Source: Voacanga thouarsii (taxonomy: Eukaryota > Streptophyta > Magnoliopsida > Gentianales > Apocynaceae). Taken from it: a stretch of 64,000 bases of DNA. Of this stretch, positions 34,701 through 45,354 are shown one piece after another. How positions within the stretch are numbered: the first letter of the stretch is position 1; each line of letters opens with the position of its first letter. The notes under the pieces are model-generated. The model searched no databases and was not told the DNA's origin. It saw only the letters and a program-made list of their open reading frames with translations. The translations under genes were made by a program, and so were the position numbers. The DNA lies in the NCBI GenBank assembly GCA_026120185.1, contig JANUWF010001614.1, positions 3,459,501 to 3,523,500 on the forward strand, read 5' to 3'.

Positions 34701-35665
34701 CAAATCTAATGGTCGAATCGTTAATTTTCAGTGCCTATCTTTGTAAATACTTAAGTTTTCGGTATTTTTGTAGATATTTTGTAGGACTACGTGCAAAAAT
34801 ATACTCGATTATCTTTAAATTTTGTCATAACACTTTTTATAGCAATTTAAACAAATCTAACGGTCGGATCATTAATTGAAAGTTCCTATCTTTGTAAATA
34901 GCTTAGGTTTTCGGTCTTTTTGTAGACATTTGTTGGATTGCCTGCCAAAATATATCCGATTATCTTCAAACTTTTTCATAACATTTTTCTTAGCAATTTA
35001 AACAAATCTAACGGTCGAATTATTAATTGCAAGTGCCTATCTTTGTAAATGCCTTAGGTTTTCGGTATTTTTGTAGATATTTTGTAGGACTAGTGTAAAA
35101 GTATACCCGATTATCTTTAAATTTTGTTATAACACCTCTTCTAGTAATTTAAACAAATCTAATGGTCAGATCATTAAGTTAAACTGCTTGTCTTTGTAAA
35201 TGCCTTAGGTTTTCGGTCTTTTTTTTTAGACATTTGTAAGATTGCATGCCAAAATATATCCGATTAGCTTCAAATTTGGTCGTAACACTTTTCTTAGCAA
35301 TTTATACAAATCTGACGGTCGGATCATTCATTTGAAGTGCCTATCTTTGTAAATGCCTTAGGTTTTTGGTATTTTTTTAGATATTTATCTGGATTGCGTG
35401 TTAAAATATATCTGATTACCTTTAAATTTGTCTATAACATTTTTTTTAACAATTTCAACAAATCTAACGGTTGGATATTTAATATGCAGTGCCTATATTT
35501 GTAAATACCTTTAGTTTTCAGTATTTTTGTAGATATTTTGAAGGATTACGTGCAAAAGTATATCCGATTGTCTTTAAATTTGATCATAACACTTTTTCTT
35601 AAAATTTAAACAAATCTAACGGTTGAATTATTAATTTAAAGTGCCTATCTTTATAAATATCTTTA
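31700..35665. repeat. 151-bp tandem repeat array, about 26 copies, with higher-order structure
   Basis: The phrase CTTTGTAAATGCCTTAGGTT recurs about every 151 bases (for example 31714, 33077, 33228, 33379, 33531, 33682, last near 35650). Monomers fall mainly into type A (GTAGATATTTTGTAGGACTA) and type B (GTAGACATTTGTTGGATTGC), which alternate through most of the array as 302-bp dimers. A rarer type C (GTAGAGATTT...ACTAG) occurs at about 32650 and 34620, exactly 13 monomers (1965 bp) apart. Two ORFs ending at 32914 and 34879 are the same stretch in those two copies. There are no genes in the array. It lies wholly inside the CACTA element. Confidence 0.9.
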
Positions 35666-36269
35666 TAAAAATTGGTGTTGTCACTAATGAGATTTCCCGC
35701 TTTCAAATGAGATTGGCAGGAAAGCATTTAGTGACAAAGTTTTCCATTCACACTAAAAGTTATCATTTAGTGATAATCATTTCTGTTGTCACTAAAGGTT
35801 TGTCTCAGCAACATAAAATGTTGTCTCCAATTCTGTTATTTAGTAACACGCATTTTGTTGTCACTAATATTTATTGTCACTAAAGCCTATTTCTCCAACG
35901 CTTTTCGTCACTAAATGCACATAAATAGTGACAAGAAAAATGTTGTCACTATAAGTATACTATTTAGTGAGAATATATTTTTTTGTCATTATTAGTGCAT
36001 TATTTAGTGACAACAATTTTTTAGTTGTCACTAAATAGATTTTTTTGTTTTCAAATGAGATTAGCGAAAAAGCTTTTAGTGACAAAATTTAGTGACTACA
36101 TTTTCTACTGTCACTAAACGTTATCATTTAGTGACAAGAGTTTATATTGTCACTAAAAGTTTGACCTTTACTGACAATTTAATGGTTTGTCACTAATTTT
36201 GTTATTTAGTGACAAGCATTTTGGTGTCACTAATATTTATTGTCACTAAAGTCCATTTCTTCTGTAGTG
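35666..36269. repeat. Right subterminal repeat region of the CACTA element
   Basis: It is dense in TTTAGTGACAA / TTGTCACTAA motifs, as at the left end, and ends in TTCTTCTGTAGTG, the inverted counterpart of the left terminus. A sub-block containing TTTCAAATGAGATT is duplicated (about 35700 and 36050). Confidence 0.85.
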
Positions 36270-36469
36270 TCAGTCAGATTTCCATTTAGGAAAGTTGTTT
36301 TCACATCCATTTGCCAAATCTCATAATCATGATGAGAAGCAATGGCTAGGAGTATCATAATGGATTTCAACATGGCTACTGGCGAGAAGGTTTTATCATA
36401 GTCAATACCATGTTATTGACGATAACCCTTTGGCACTAGTTGTGTTTTATAGGTAACTAAGTTACCATC
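36270..36469 (-). pseudogene. pol: copia pol, RT segment between the CACTA and Athila-like insertions
   Basis: The minus strand reads GNLVTYKTQLVPKGYRQ, stop, HGIDYDKTFSPVAMLKSI, LAIASHHDYEIWQMDVKT and TFLNGNL: the N-terminal half of copia RT with its DVKTAFLNG catalytic block (V/T changes). It joins 26463 on one side through TCA and 45355 on the other through CCATC. One internal stop (near 36415) is visible. Confidence 0.85.
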
Positions 36470-37958
36470 TGATGCGTATAGATTTGGGTATAAAAATTAT
36501 CTAAAAATAAGCACATTCTCAATCAAGTTTAAATTAAAACGTTAACCCTAAATTACACATATGAGTAAGCATACTCATCATTAACATAGCATAGGGTTCA
36601 AACGAGTGATGATCCTCAAGAAACAAGTATAGATTAATCACTTTTTCTTTCATTGTTTAACTAACTCAATAAAGTTAAAACGAAATAAAAAGGAAAATAA
36701 AAGAAGATAAAAGAAAACAAAAGAATATATACATGTCAAGGATGGAGAATTATGTAACTTAAACAATTATTTTGACAAACATGATCTTAAAGAACCAAAC
36801 CATTATCATAACTAATTATTCTCTTGGCATCATGAAGGATTAAAGTAGATTCACTTCGATGGTCAATCTGTGAAATCACTACCTTCTAGATAAATTAGAA
36901 TCACTTGGTCTAGTCTCAACTAATTCATCCAAAAGATGCATTAAACACAGTCCTCAATTAAATTCCCTTAGTCTCAAAAAATTTAAAACATGAAATTAAT
37001 CAATGTACCCTTGGTCTCGGAAGACATCAATTAACCTTCAATTACCAGTTCTAAACAATCAACCCTCTTGGTCTAGTAAGTTAATGGAGAGAACCAATCA
37101 ACTAATCTCATAATAACCACAAGTAATTGAATACCAAGAATAACAATTAATAATCAAAAGATCAAACAACTCTAAAAATCATGACTATCTAAAACAATGT
37201 CAAATTACAATAAAACAATTAATACATTATTGTTAAGGAAAAAAAAAAAAGTAAAAGAAGGCACATATAGACAAGCCTCATTTTTCTTCCTTTGAAGACC
37301 TTCTTGAACAACCCTCCTTGAATTGAAGAATTTCTCCTTTGATTGAGTGATTTTCTATGATGATCAATGAATTATCTCTCATTTCCCTTGTGTTTCTCAT
37401 CTATTTATAGGCTTAGGAAGTGTCTAAACTCGTAGGTACAATGTTCTTGGCCGAGAAGAAGATGGAAGATACTAAAACTCCACAGATTACCAAAAATCGC
37501 GTAGAAAAATCAAAGCACCGCCTTAACTTCAAGGCACAGCCGGTGCCACCTAGGCTATCGGAGCCGGCGCCGGTTGTGTTCTAGTTCTCTACTTGTTCGC
37601 CAATTTTTCTCCGAATTTCATATAATAAAGACCAGAATGCAGCCGGCGCTGCCTTGACTCTTGGAGCCGGCACCGGTTCCACTATGTTTTACTCTATTTC
37701 AACAATTTTTTCGTCGCTTCGAAGTTTGTGTCAACAGTGCATGGCCAACGTCGGTTCCAGTGCCTCAGCCGGCGCCGCCTCTAATCTATTTCACGACGTT
37801 TTTACTTCGTTTTACCCTAAAAATCTGAAATAATGAACAAAATACCTTTCCAAGGATAAAATCTTAAATGTGAAGGAATATAACTAGTTATTGAACAAAA
37901 TGTATCACAAAAGAGCCTCAAATAACTAGGAAAAATATGACTAATTTAGCCCCTATCA
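36470..37958 (-). repeat. 3' LTR of the Athila-like element
   Basis: 1489 bases, TGATGCG to CTATCA, matching the LTR at 43805-45354 throughout. It is shorter by about 61 bases because it lacks one copy of a duplicated CTTGGTCCAGTAAGTTAAT block. It contains repeated GCCGGCGCCG-like GC-rich motifs (37545-37790) in AT-rich sequence. Confidence 0.92.
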
Positions 37959-37970
37959 ATTCCCCCACAC
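37959..37970 (-). other. Polypurine tract of the Athila-like element
   Basis: Minus-strand GTGTGGGGGAAT lies immediately next to the 3' LTR, the expected position and composition. Confidence 0.75.
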
Positions 37971-39817
37971 TTAGCTCTTTGCTTGTCCTCAAGCAAAGTA
38001 TCAAGAACAAGTAGGAAAACACAAAGTTTCATCAAAATCACTCAATCAATTTCAAAACAATATCTCTAATGCTTTCTTTATTCAAGAACATAAAACACAT
38101 GCTACTACATCTTCACAACAAACGCAAGACTTGTGTAAGTGAATAATGACTTAGTAGAACCATTCCAATACTTTACAATATTCTCAAACTATTGGAAAGA
38201 ATTTAGCTAAAAAAGAATATGCATTCCATAGGCTTACCTTTCATACACTCTCTCCACTAATTCGAGACATATCATGATTCTACTTAGATGAAGTAGGACT
38301 TTCAAGCTTGTAATGTAAGGCTAAAGGCTTGCAATGTTGCTTATCAAACAAAAGATATAGGATAATCAAATATCAAAGAAATTGAGAGTTTGCAAGAAAA
38401 GGATAAACAAAATGAATCAATAATTTCCAACTCTTCTTGCTCTCATATTCCAAAAATCAATTAAACCATAACCTTGTATAGCAATTACAACTCTACTCCA
38501 GCAAATCCTACACTTTTTTCTCTCTCTTTTTTTTTTCTCATCAACTATTCTCTATTTATTTCACAAGATCACTCAAATTTCCAGCACTAGTGTCAAGTAT
38601 TTTTTATGAACTTAACTTTTTACAGCTCAATCACCATTCATTCAGTGATCTTTCTTCTCTTTTTCTTTAAAAAACTTTTCTTTCTCTGCTGCTGTTTTTA
38701 TTTTCTTTCACACTTCTTTTTTTTACTCCATTCTTTCTAGTAGCTTCTTGTTCTATTTCTCTTTTTCTTTTTCAATTCCTCCATTCTCTTTCTTTTTCAA
38801 CTTCTTTCTTTCACTCTTACTGCTGCTCTTCTTTTCTTTTCTTGTCTTTCTTTTCTTTCTTTTTCCTTTCCAGCTCAACTCAGTATTGATACATGACTGA
38901 AAGTAACAAGTTATGATCTTTCTCCAAGTACTCCCCCCTCACATTCTCCTTCATGTACTTTCATCCATCAAGAGCATAAAGATTTGAAAAATTATTCAAA
39001 CTCTCAAAACAAGCAATGGACAAAGTATTGTGACGGGTTTTAAAGAAATAAATCATTAATTTAGGCTCAAAATAGGCACTAGGGATAATATGAAAAGAGG
39101 TAGGCTTGAAAAGCTCAAACTATCCAAAAAAGGCCTATTACCGTCATCCCTAAGTTAAATCATGATTGTCTTTCTTATTTCGCCTCGAAAGGTATTCAAG
39201 TATGTTCTAGAATGCTCCATGAATTTTAGTAGAAAAATAGGTTTAAGGACAATGCAAAGCATTTGATCAAGAACTACTTCGTCCAAGTGCGTGCAAAAAG
39301 TCATGTATAAGTGATAAATGATCTAGAACATATGTTCTATAATCCATCATAAAGATATGCATTAAACATACAGCTTGAAATCTCCAAGAGAGTTAGAAAA
39401 ATTTTAAATTTTCGCTCAAAATTTGCTCCTAAGAAGGCAAAAGTATATGTATAAAAGACTTGTCAATCAAATCACTCCCCCACACTTAAACTAGACATTG
39501 TCCTCAATGGCCAAAGAAATATAACAAGAATTAAACAATGCCATGGGACCAAAAATATAAAGGAGAAGAGATAAGAAAAACAAACTTCTATTTATTGTGC
39601 ATTGTGCTGTACAAGAGCTGAATGCTTTGAAGAACAATGCATTGGCAAAGTATCTAAAAAGAAAAATAAAAGAACACACCAAAGCATAAAAACTAGAAAA
39701 GAAAATAAATCGAAACAAAAGAAAGAAGATAGTACACAGAAAAACAAAACTAACTAGAAAAAACATTAAAAGAGAAAGGAAAAACAAGAGTGATTGAGAA
39801 CATGTAGACATGCATCA
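37971..39817 (-). other. Long non-coding region of the Athila-like element
   Basis: About 1.8 kb without a supported gene between the second ORF and the PPT. 38510-38880 is strongly pyrimidine-rich on the plus strand (purine-rich in the element's sense), with TTTCTTTTTC-type runs. Long non-coding 3' regions are usual in Athila/Tat elements. Confidence 0.6.
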
Positions 39818-41068
39818 TCAGTCCTCCTCATCATCATCATCCTCATCATCATCAGCTGGTGTAGAAGCTCCCTCACCACCATGTGGCCTAAAAGAATGCC
39901 GCCTCAATTCGGCCAACTGCTGCTCCATAGTAGCTTGCTGTCTCGCCATGTCCTCCATAGTACCTTGCAAGTGTAGGAGCAGCTCCATTTGCTGGTCTAG
40001 TCGTCCTAGCATGGTAGTCTCAAAGTCAATTTGGGAGTGGGACTGAGAGCTACTAGCTCGTGCACATGCTGGTGGTGGTGGTTGCTCCTCCTCCACTATG
40101 GGTGGCCTTACTTGACCGAGATGTCTGACCTCGAAGGGAATTAGCCACTTTTTCAACTCCTAGCTGTACTTGTACCCGCAACTCATAAGAGTTTGCTCAG
40201 TGACCATATTGTGCTCAATGGTAGTCTCCATCAGTTCTCCCTCAAGACTCATACCAACGTCTTTCAAAATTTTCATTATAACCAAGGGGAAAATGAAGGC
40301 TTTTGTGGAGAGACAGTGATGAACAACCTCCCTAATAGATTGGATGATCAACGGTGCCAGAGGGATAGGTAATGTGTTCATCATCCGATGCAAAATATAA
40401 GTGTTAATAAGTCTAATTTTATTGAAACCACTAGCACGGGATACAACATTGAACCCAAACATATAGACTAGAGCTCTAAAGTTGGCTGCCAAATTATTGT
40501 TTGAATAGAAACTATTGGCTTGAAAAGCATTATGCTTATATAATCCTAAGGTAGCTCTAGTCCTGCTAGCATCCTAATTCGGGTCAGAAAGAATCTTTTG
40601 ATTATTCACATCAATCCCTTGCCAAGTATCATCATCAAAGACCTGGAGGAGGTTAGCTAATTTGTTTTGAGTGATAACAATAGGGATTCTTTTCATTCTC
40701 ATTTCAATATGGGAAAGATGTTTATTGCCCTTATCAATCATATTAGCATAAAATTCCTTAATAAGCACAGGACAATACTTCCCTTTCAATTAGACTATCG
40801 AACCCCATCCTAGCCATCGAAACATCATACCCAATTTAAGTGCACGATTTATGGTGGGTGAGAAAGTCCGTTCAACAATTATCTTATTAGATGCTTTCCT
40901 ATTGTACCATTCCTCACAAAATGCATCTATAAACTCAGTAGGTCTAAGGGACAAAGGATCAACAGATGAAGGGGCTAAGGAAGAGGAAGCTCTCACCCTT
41001 TTAGAAGAATGGCCTTTAGCTCTAGACATGTTCAAGTAAGGAATGGGGGAAATAGGAAGAGAGAACAA
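39818..41068 (-). pseudogene. Second ORF of the Athila-like element (plant retroelement protein of unknown role)
   Basis: One minus-strand frame of 417 codons starts at an ATG 41068 (or MSRAKGHSSKRVRASSS at about 41029) and ends at 39818. In-frame stops lie at 40790-40792, 40574-40576 and 40157-40159. Features are a Ser-rich basic N-terminus, FIDAFCEEWYNRKA, KYCPVLIKEFYANM, a middle block with RINTYILHRM-like sequence, and a Gln/Met-rich possible coiled coil (LDQQMELLLHLQGTMEDMA) before an acidic Asp/Glu tail. The EFYANM region resembles the plant transposon-protein domain often annotated in Athila-type elements; this is recognition by eye. It sits where env-like ORFs lie in this lineage, but no membrane segment is evident. 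Other possibility: a diverged structural protein. Confidence 0.6.
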
Positions 41069-42127
41069 TTAAGCTTCAAGACTTAAAACAGGACAACTAC
41101 CCTTGCACATATACTCCTCAACTCTCACGCAACCCTCAACCTATCTCACAATCCGTAAAACCCAAACTCCGTTAATATATAGCACCCTTCCACAAAAAAT
41201 TCAATTACTTACCTCCAATCAATTCAACATAACCTGCAACAATACATGTAAAGTTCACTGTAAAGCATAAACGTGTTGAAGATCCTCAATGCAGGTAAGT
41301 AGACTTGATCATGTTAATAAAGGCAGTATCATGGCATTAAACACTAGTTCAAGTTTCATATGTAGTCATTATTCAATCATCACAAATAGTCATAATTCTA
41401 ACCTTAACTATATGCATGAATCCCCTAATGATCATATGCATGAATCAAGCATCACAGAAGCATTGACTCCTAATCTAGTCCAGCTCATGAAGCTCAAGGA
41501 GTAATGGACCATTTAATCTTAGCATACACATTCCTATTTTCGGCCAACGGTATTCCTAAAATTAGACAAAGTCATTTACAACATTTGAACCATAGGAATT
41601 GAATAAAAATCATACATTTATGCTCTTGTATGTATGGGCAAGCAAAAGATGTAAGCTTTTTGTAGAAATCTAAGCTCCTTGCTTGTGGATTGAATGTGAT
41701 GTTGTATGAAAAATTAAAGAATTTGAGGATTTTGAGCCGTAGGATCAACAAAAAAGATGAAGGCTGATGTTATAGAAGTGTTTAGGAGTTGGAAAATCAA
41801 AATTTAGGAAGTGAAGGATGTGAAGCCGGCGTGGACTTGAGAGAATTTGAGAGGGAGAATGGAGATTTTGAAGAAAAAGTGGCCAAAATGTCCCTTAAGA
41901 GTGCGCCTTCCCGACAGGAATCGACGCCGGTCCAGGCTCTTGGAGCCGACTCGGCTTAGTTCTGTCCGGTTCTCCATATATTTTTTTATATTTTTTATAA
42001 TAATAATGCAAAAAACACACTAATGCTGAATAATGCACTTGAATAAAAAAACAATCAATCAAAATGACAGGAATAAAAAAATTTATCTTAATCACAAAAA
42101 TGAAAAGTAAAGTAAAGTAAGAAGGCT
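41069..42127 (-). other. Gap between gag and second ORF of the Athila-like element (pol missing)
   Basis: About 1.06 kb where pol should be. No RT, RNase H, integrase or protease motif is seen in any frame. GC-rich phrases like GCCGGCGTGGACTTGAG (41824) and CGACGCCGGTCCAGGCTC (41923) resemble those of its own LTRs, suggesting this region was formed by deletion or LTR-derived sequence. Confidence 0.55.
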
Positions 42128-43516
42128 TCAATGTTTCCTATGGCTTTGATCCCATGGATTTTCCTCAGTATTCCCTGGTAGTGTCCCCGCTTGATGATTT
42201 CCCAGGAGTTTGGCTAGTTGACCAATTTGGTTTCCCAAATTGCGCATAGAGGCCTCTAGGTTCCTTGTTGTCACATCGACTCCTTGGAACTTAGTCTCCG
42301 TGGTACTTACCAATTGGCCAATCAACTCTTCCAATGGTGGCTTTAAAGATGCTGCAGTGTTGGTCATGGGGTTTTGGTTCCTTTGATTCCCTCTAAAATT
42401 GAAAGAACCTTGCCTAGGTTGATTCTTATTACTCCAAGAGAAATTAGGGTGATTTCGCCAACCAGGATTATAGGTAGAGTTATAAGGATTGTTACCTGGC
42501 CGGATATTACCTGCGAAGGTCGCTTGCTCTGAAGTTTCCTGGAGTGACCCCATCTTTTGGCATTCATAATTGGGGTGTCCTTCTCCATAGAAATCACAAC
42601 TTACATTTAAACCCTGGCCTTGAGGCATCACCAACTGTTCCATCTTTTGGGTTAACGCATCCACCTTTGCCTCTAATGCTGCCACAGCATCCACTTTGTG
42701 CACTCCTTGCACATGAGCTGTAGACCTTGCACTTCCCCAAGAATAGTTATTAGAAGCCAAATTTTTAATAAGCTCAAATACTTGTTCCGGGGTCTTATGA
42801 TTGATGGAAGCCCCTGCAGAAGAGTCCACCACTTGCCGTGTTGCGAACGTGAGGCCATTTAAAAAGAGAAGCATTTACATTTCCAGCTCAAATCCGTGGT
42901 GTGGGCATTTTCTTAACATCTCCTTAAATCTCTCCTAACTTTCATATAAGGGCTCAGAATCTAATTGTTGGAAGGTAAAGATTTCGTTCCTAAGTTTGGA
43001 TGTCCTAGCTGGAGGAAAATATTTGGCCAAAAATTTTTTAGCTAGGGCATTCCAAGTAGTGATGGAACCTGTAAGTAAAGGCTTCAACTAAGAGTTCGCT
43101 CTATCTCTCAAAGAAAAAGGAAAAAGTTTTAACTTTATGGCATTCTCAGAAACACTCTCAGAAACACAATTCATCTTGAAAGTATCACAAATCTCAAGAA
43201 AACTAGCTAAATGAGCATTGGGATCTTCTTCAGATAGCTCGTCTAATTGAACCATATTTTGCACCATTTGAATAATGTTGGGCTTTATTTCAAAATTGTT
43301 TGCATCTACCTTAGGTCTAGTGATACTCGAGCCAATGCCCGAGATTGCGGGTTTCACAAAGTCATCCATAACCATCCTACCATTCCCATCATTGTTGTTT
43401 TGAGCACCATCCATTTCGATAATCAAGTTCCTTTGAATTGTCTGGCGAATTTTTGACAATGTCCTTTCGATTTCAGGGTCAAAATCGACTATCTCGCCTT
43501 CGAATTTTCGGGTCAT
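42128..43516 (-). pseudogene. gag: gag of the Athila-like element, broken by three point stops
   Basis: A single frame of 463 codons runs from MTRKFEGEIVDFDPEIERTL (43516) to 42128. Athila-type gag blocks are FEIKPNIIQMVQNM, LSEEDPNAHLASFLEICDTF, KLKLFPFSLRDRA, GSITTWNALAKKFLAKYFPP, and NGLTFATRQVVDSSAG. A zinc knuckle follows (CDFYGEGHPNYEC, with Tyr for the second Cys), then an Asn/Gly-rich stretch and a C-terminal LEASMRNLGNQIGQLA helix. In-frame stops at 43088-43090, 42935-42937 and 42875-42877 fall where TGG, TGG and CAA are expected, so all three are explained by C-to-T or G-to-A changes, as left by methylcytosine deamination. No frameshift is needed. Confidence 0.85.
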
Positions 43517-43780
43517 GTACCAAAGATAACACCTAAGAAAACAAGAAGCAAGTTAGAGAACAGAATTAATGATTAAAACCAAATTAGAAGGTTACAAAGT
43601 TAGTACATCAAACATAGTCAAAGTTAGTAGGTTATGTTAGGTTACAAGGGTGTCCAAGAATACATGAAATACAAAAGATAACACCATTTTGCAAAAGAAC
43701 AATTATACATAATTTACATATTTACGTATTTACATATATATATGGTTAAATCAACAAAATTCAAGTTTTCATGATATTAT

Positions 43781-43797
43781 TCCCCGGCAACGGCGCT
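43781..43797 (-). other. Primer-binding site, tRNA-Asp type, of the Athila-like element
   Basis: The plus strand TCCCCGGCAACGGCGCT equals the 3' end of plant tRNA-Asp apart from one C-to-T change, so the minus-strand (sense) sequence is complementary to it. It lies 7 bases inside the 5' LTR (43805-45354). Confidence 0.8.
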
Positions 43798-43804
43798 AAA
43801 AACT

Positions 43805-45354
43805 TGATGCGTATGGATTTGGGTATAAAAATCATCTAAAAATAAGCACATTATCCATCAAGTTTAAATTAAAATGTTAACCCTAAATTACACATATGAG
43901 CAAGCATACTCATCATTAACATAACATAGGGTTCAAACGAGTGATGATCCTCAAGGAACAAGTATAGATTAATCACTTTTCTTTCATTGTTTAACTAACT
44001 CAATAAAGTTAAAACGAAATAAAAAGGAAAATAAAAGAAGATAAAAGAAAACAAAAGAATATATATATGTCAAGGATGGAGAATTATGTAACTTAAACAA
44101 TTATTTTGACAAACATGATCTTAAAGAACCCAACCATTATCATAACTAATTATTCTCTTGGCATCATGAAGGATTAAAGTAGATTCACTTCGATGGTCAA
44201 TCCATGAAATCACTACCTTTTAGATAAATTCGAATCACTTGGTCTCGTCTTAACTAATTCATCCAAAAAATGCATTAAACACAGTCCTCAATTAAATTCC
44301 CTTGGTCTCAAAAAATTTAAAACATGAAATTAATCAATGTACCCTTGGTCTCAGAAGACATCAATTAACCTTCAATTACCAGTTCTAAGCAATCAACCTC
44401 CTTGGTCCAGTAAGTTAATAGCCAACAGAATATGAAATTAATAAATTAAAACTACCATCAACCCCCTTGGTCCAGTAAGTTAATGGAGAGAACCAACCAA
44501 CTAATCTCGTAATAAGTATAGGTAATTGAATACCAAGAATAACAATCAATTAATCAAAAGATCAAACAACTCTAAAAATCATAACTATCTAAAACAATGT
44601 CAAATTACAATAAAACAATTAATACATCATTATCAAGAAAAAGAAAACAAAGTAAAAGAAAGCACTCATAGACAAGCCTCCTTCTTCTTCCTTTGAAGAC
44701 CTTCTTGCACAACCCTTATTGAATTAAAGAATTCCTCCCTTGATTGAGTGATTTTCTATGATGATCAATGAATTCTCTCTCCTTTCCCTTGTGTTTCTCA
44801 TCTATTTATAGGCTTAGGAAGTGTCTAAACTCATAGGTACAATGTTCTTGGCCGAGTAGAAGTTGGAAGATACTAAAACTCCACATATTACCAAAAATTG
44901 TGTAGAAAAATCAAAGCACCGCCTTAACTTCAGGGCACAGCTGGAGCCGCCTAGGCTCTCTGGTGCCGGTTGTGTTCTAGTTCTCTACTTGTTCGCCGAT
45001 TTTTCTCCAAATTTCACATAATGAAGACCAGAATGCAGCCGGCGCCACCTTGACTCTGGGAGCCGGCATCGGTTCCACTCTGTTTTGCTCTATTTCAACA
45101 ATTTTTCCATCACATCGAAGTTCATGTCAACAGTGCATGGCCAGTGCCAGTTCCAATGCCCTAGCCGATGCCGCCTCTAATCTGTTTCACGATGTTTTTG
45201 TTTCGTTTTACCCCAAAAATCTAAAATAATGAACAAAATACCTTTCCAAGGGTAAAATCTCAAATATGAAGGAATATAACTAGTTATTTAATAAAATGTA
45301 TTACAAAAGAGCCTCAAATAACTAGGAAAAATATGACTAATTTAGCCCCTATCA
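43805..45354 (-). repeat. 5' LTR of the Athila-like element
   Basis: 1550 bases, TGATGCG to CTATCA, closely similar to the LTR at 36470-37958, with scattered substitutions and one extra 61-base duplication (about 44410-44475). The visible differences indicate an old but still easily aligned insertion. Confidence 0.92.

Larger units (their letters stand above)
26464..36269. mobile_element. CACTA (En/Spm-type) DNA transposon, non-autonomous, 9.8 kb
   Basis: Left end CATTACAGGAAGAG and right end (reverse complement) CACTACAGAAGAAA form a short terminal inverted repeat of the CACTA type. Both ends are flanked by the 3-bp duplication TCA (26461-26463, 36270-36272), and removing the element rejoins the copia RT frame. 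About 600 bases at each end are crowded with TTTAGTGACAAC / GTTGTCACTAA repeats in both orientations, the usual subterminal transposase-binding architecture. I see no TNP2-like transposase, so movement would need another copy's enzyme. The cargo is a VPS29 exon, thioesterase exons, a GC-rich minisatellite, simple repeats and a 4-kb 151-bp tandem array. The left terminal base triplet is CAT instead of CAC, a likely point mutation. Confidence 0.88.
36470..45354 (-). mobile_element. Athila-like Ty3/gypsy element lacking pol, 8.9 kb, two LTRs
   Basis: It is bounded by TGATGCG...CCCTATCA and flanked by the 5-bp duplication CCATC (36465-36469, 45355-45359). Minus-strand order is 5' LTR (45354-43805), tRNA-Asp type PBS, gag (43516-42128), a short gap, a second ORF (41068-39818), long non-coding DNA, PPT, 3' LTR (37958-36470). 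No protease, RT, RNase H or integrase can be found in the 1-kb gap between gag and the second ORF. It is therefore a non-autonomous derivative that would depend on enzymes supplied in trans. The gag type and the Asp primer assign it to the Athila/Tat side of gypsy. Confidence 0.9.

Noticed and set aside
32651..34879. Two similar small ORFs (87 and 69 codons) as a duplicated gene
   Set aside because: They are the same phase of the 151-bp repeat in two higher-order copies 1965 bp apart.
31700..35665. CRISPR-like array
   Set aside because: Units are contiguous 151-bp tandem copies with no unique spacers, and the context is a plant transposon.
39491..40046. ORFs antisense to the second Athila ORF (Ser-rich, Phe-rich)
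   Set aside because: They are shadows of the minus-strand frame and of a (TCATCA)n acidic-codon run.
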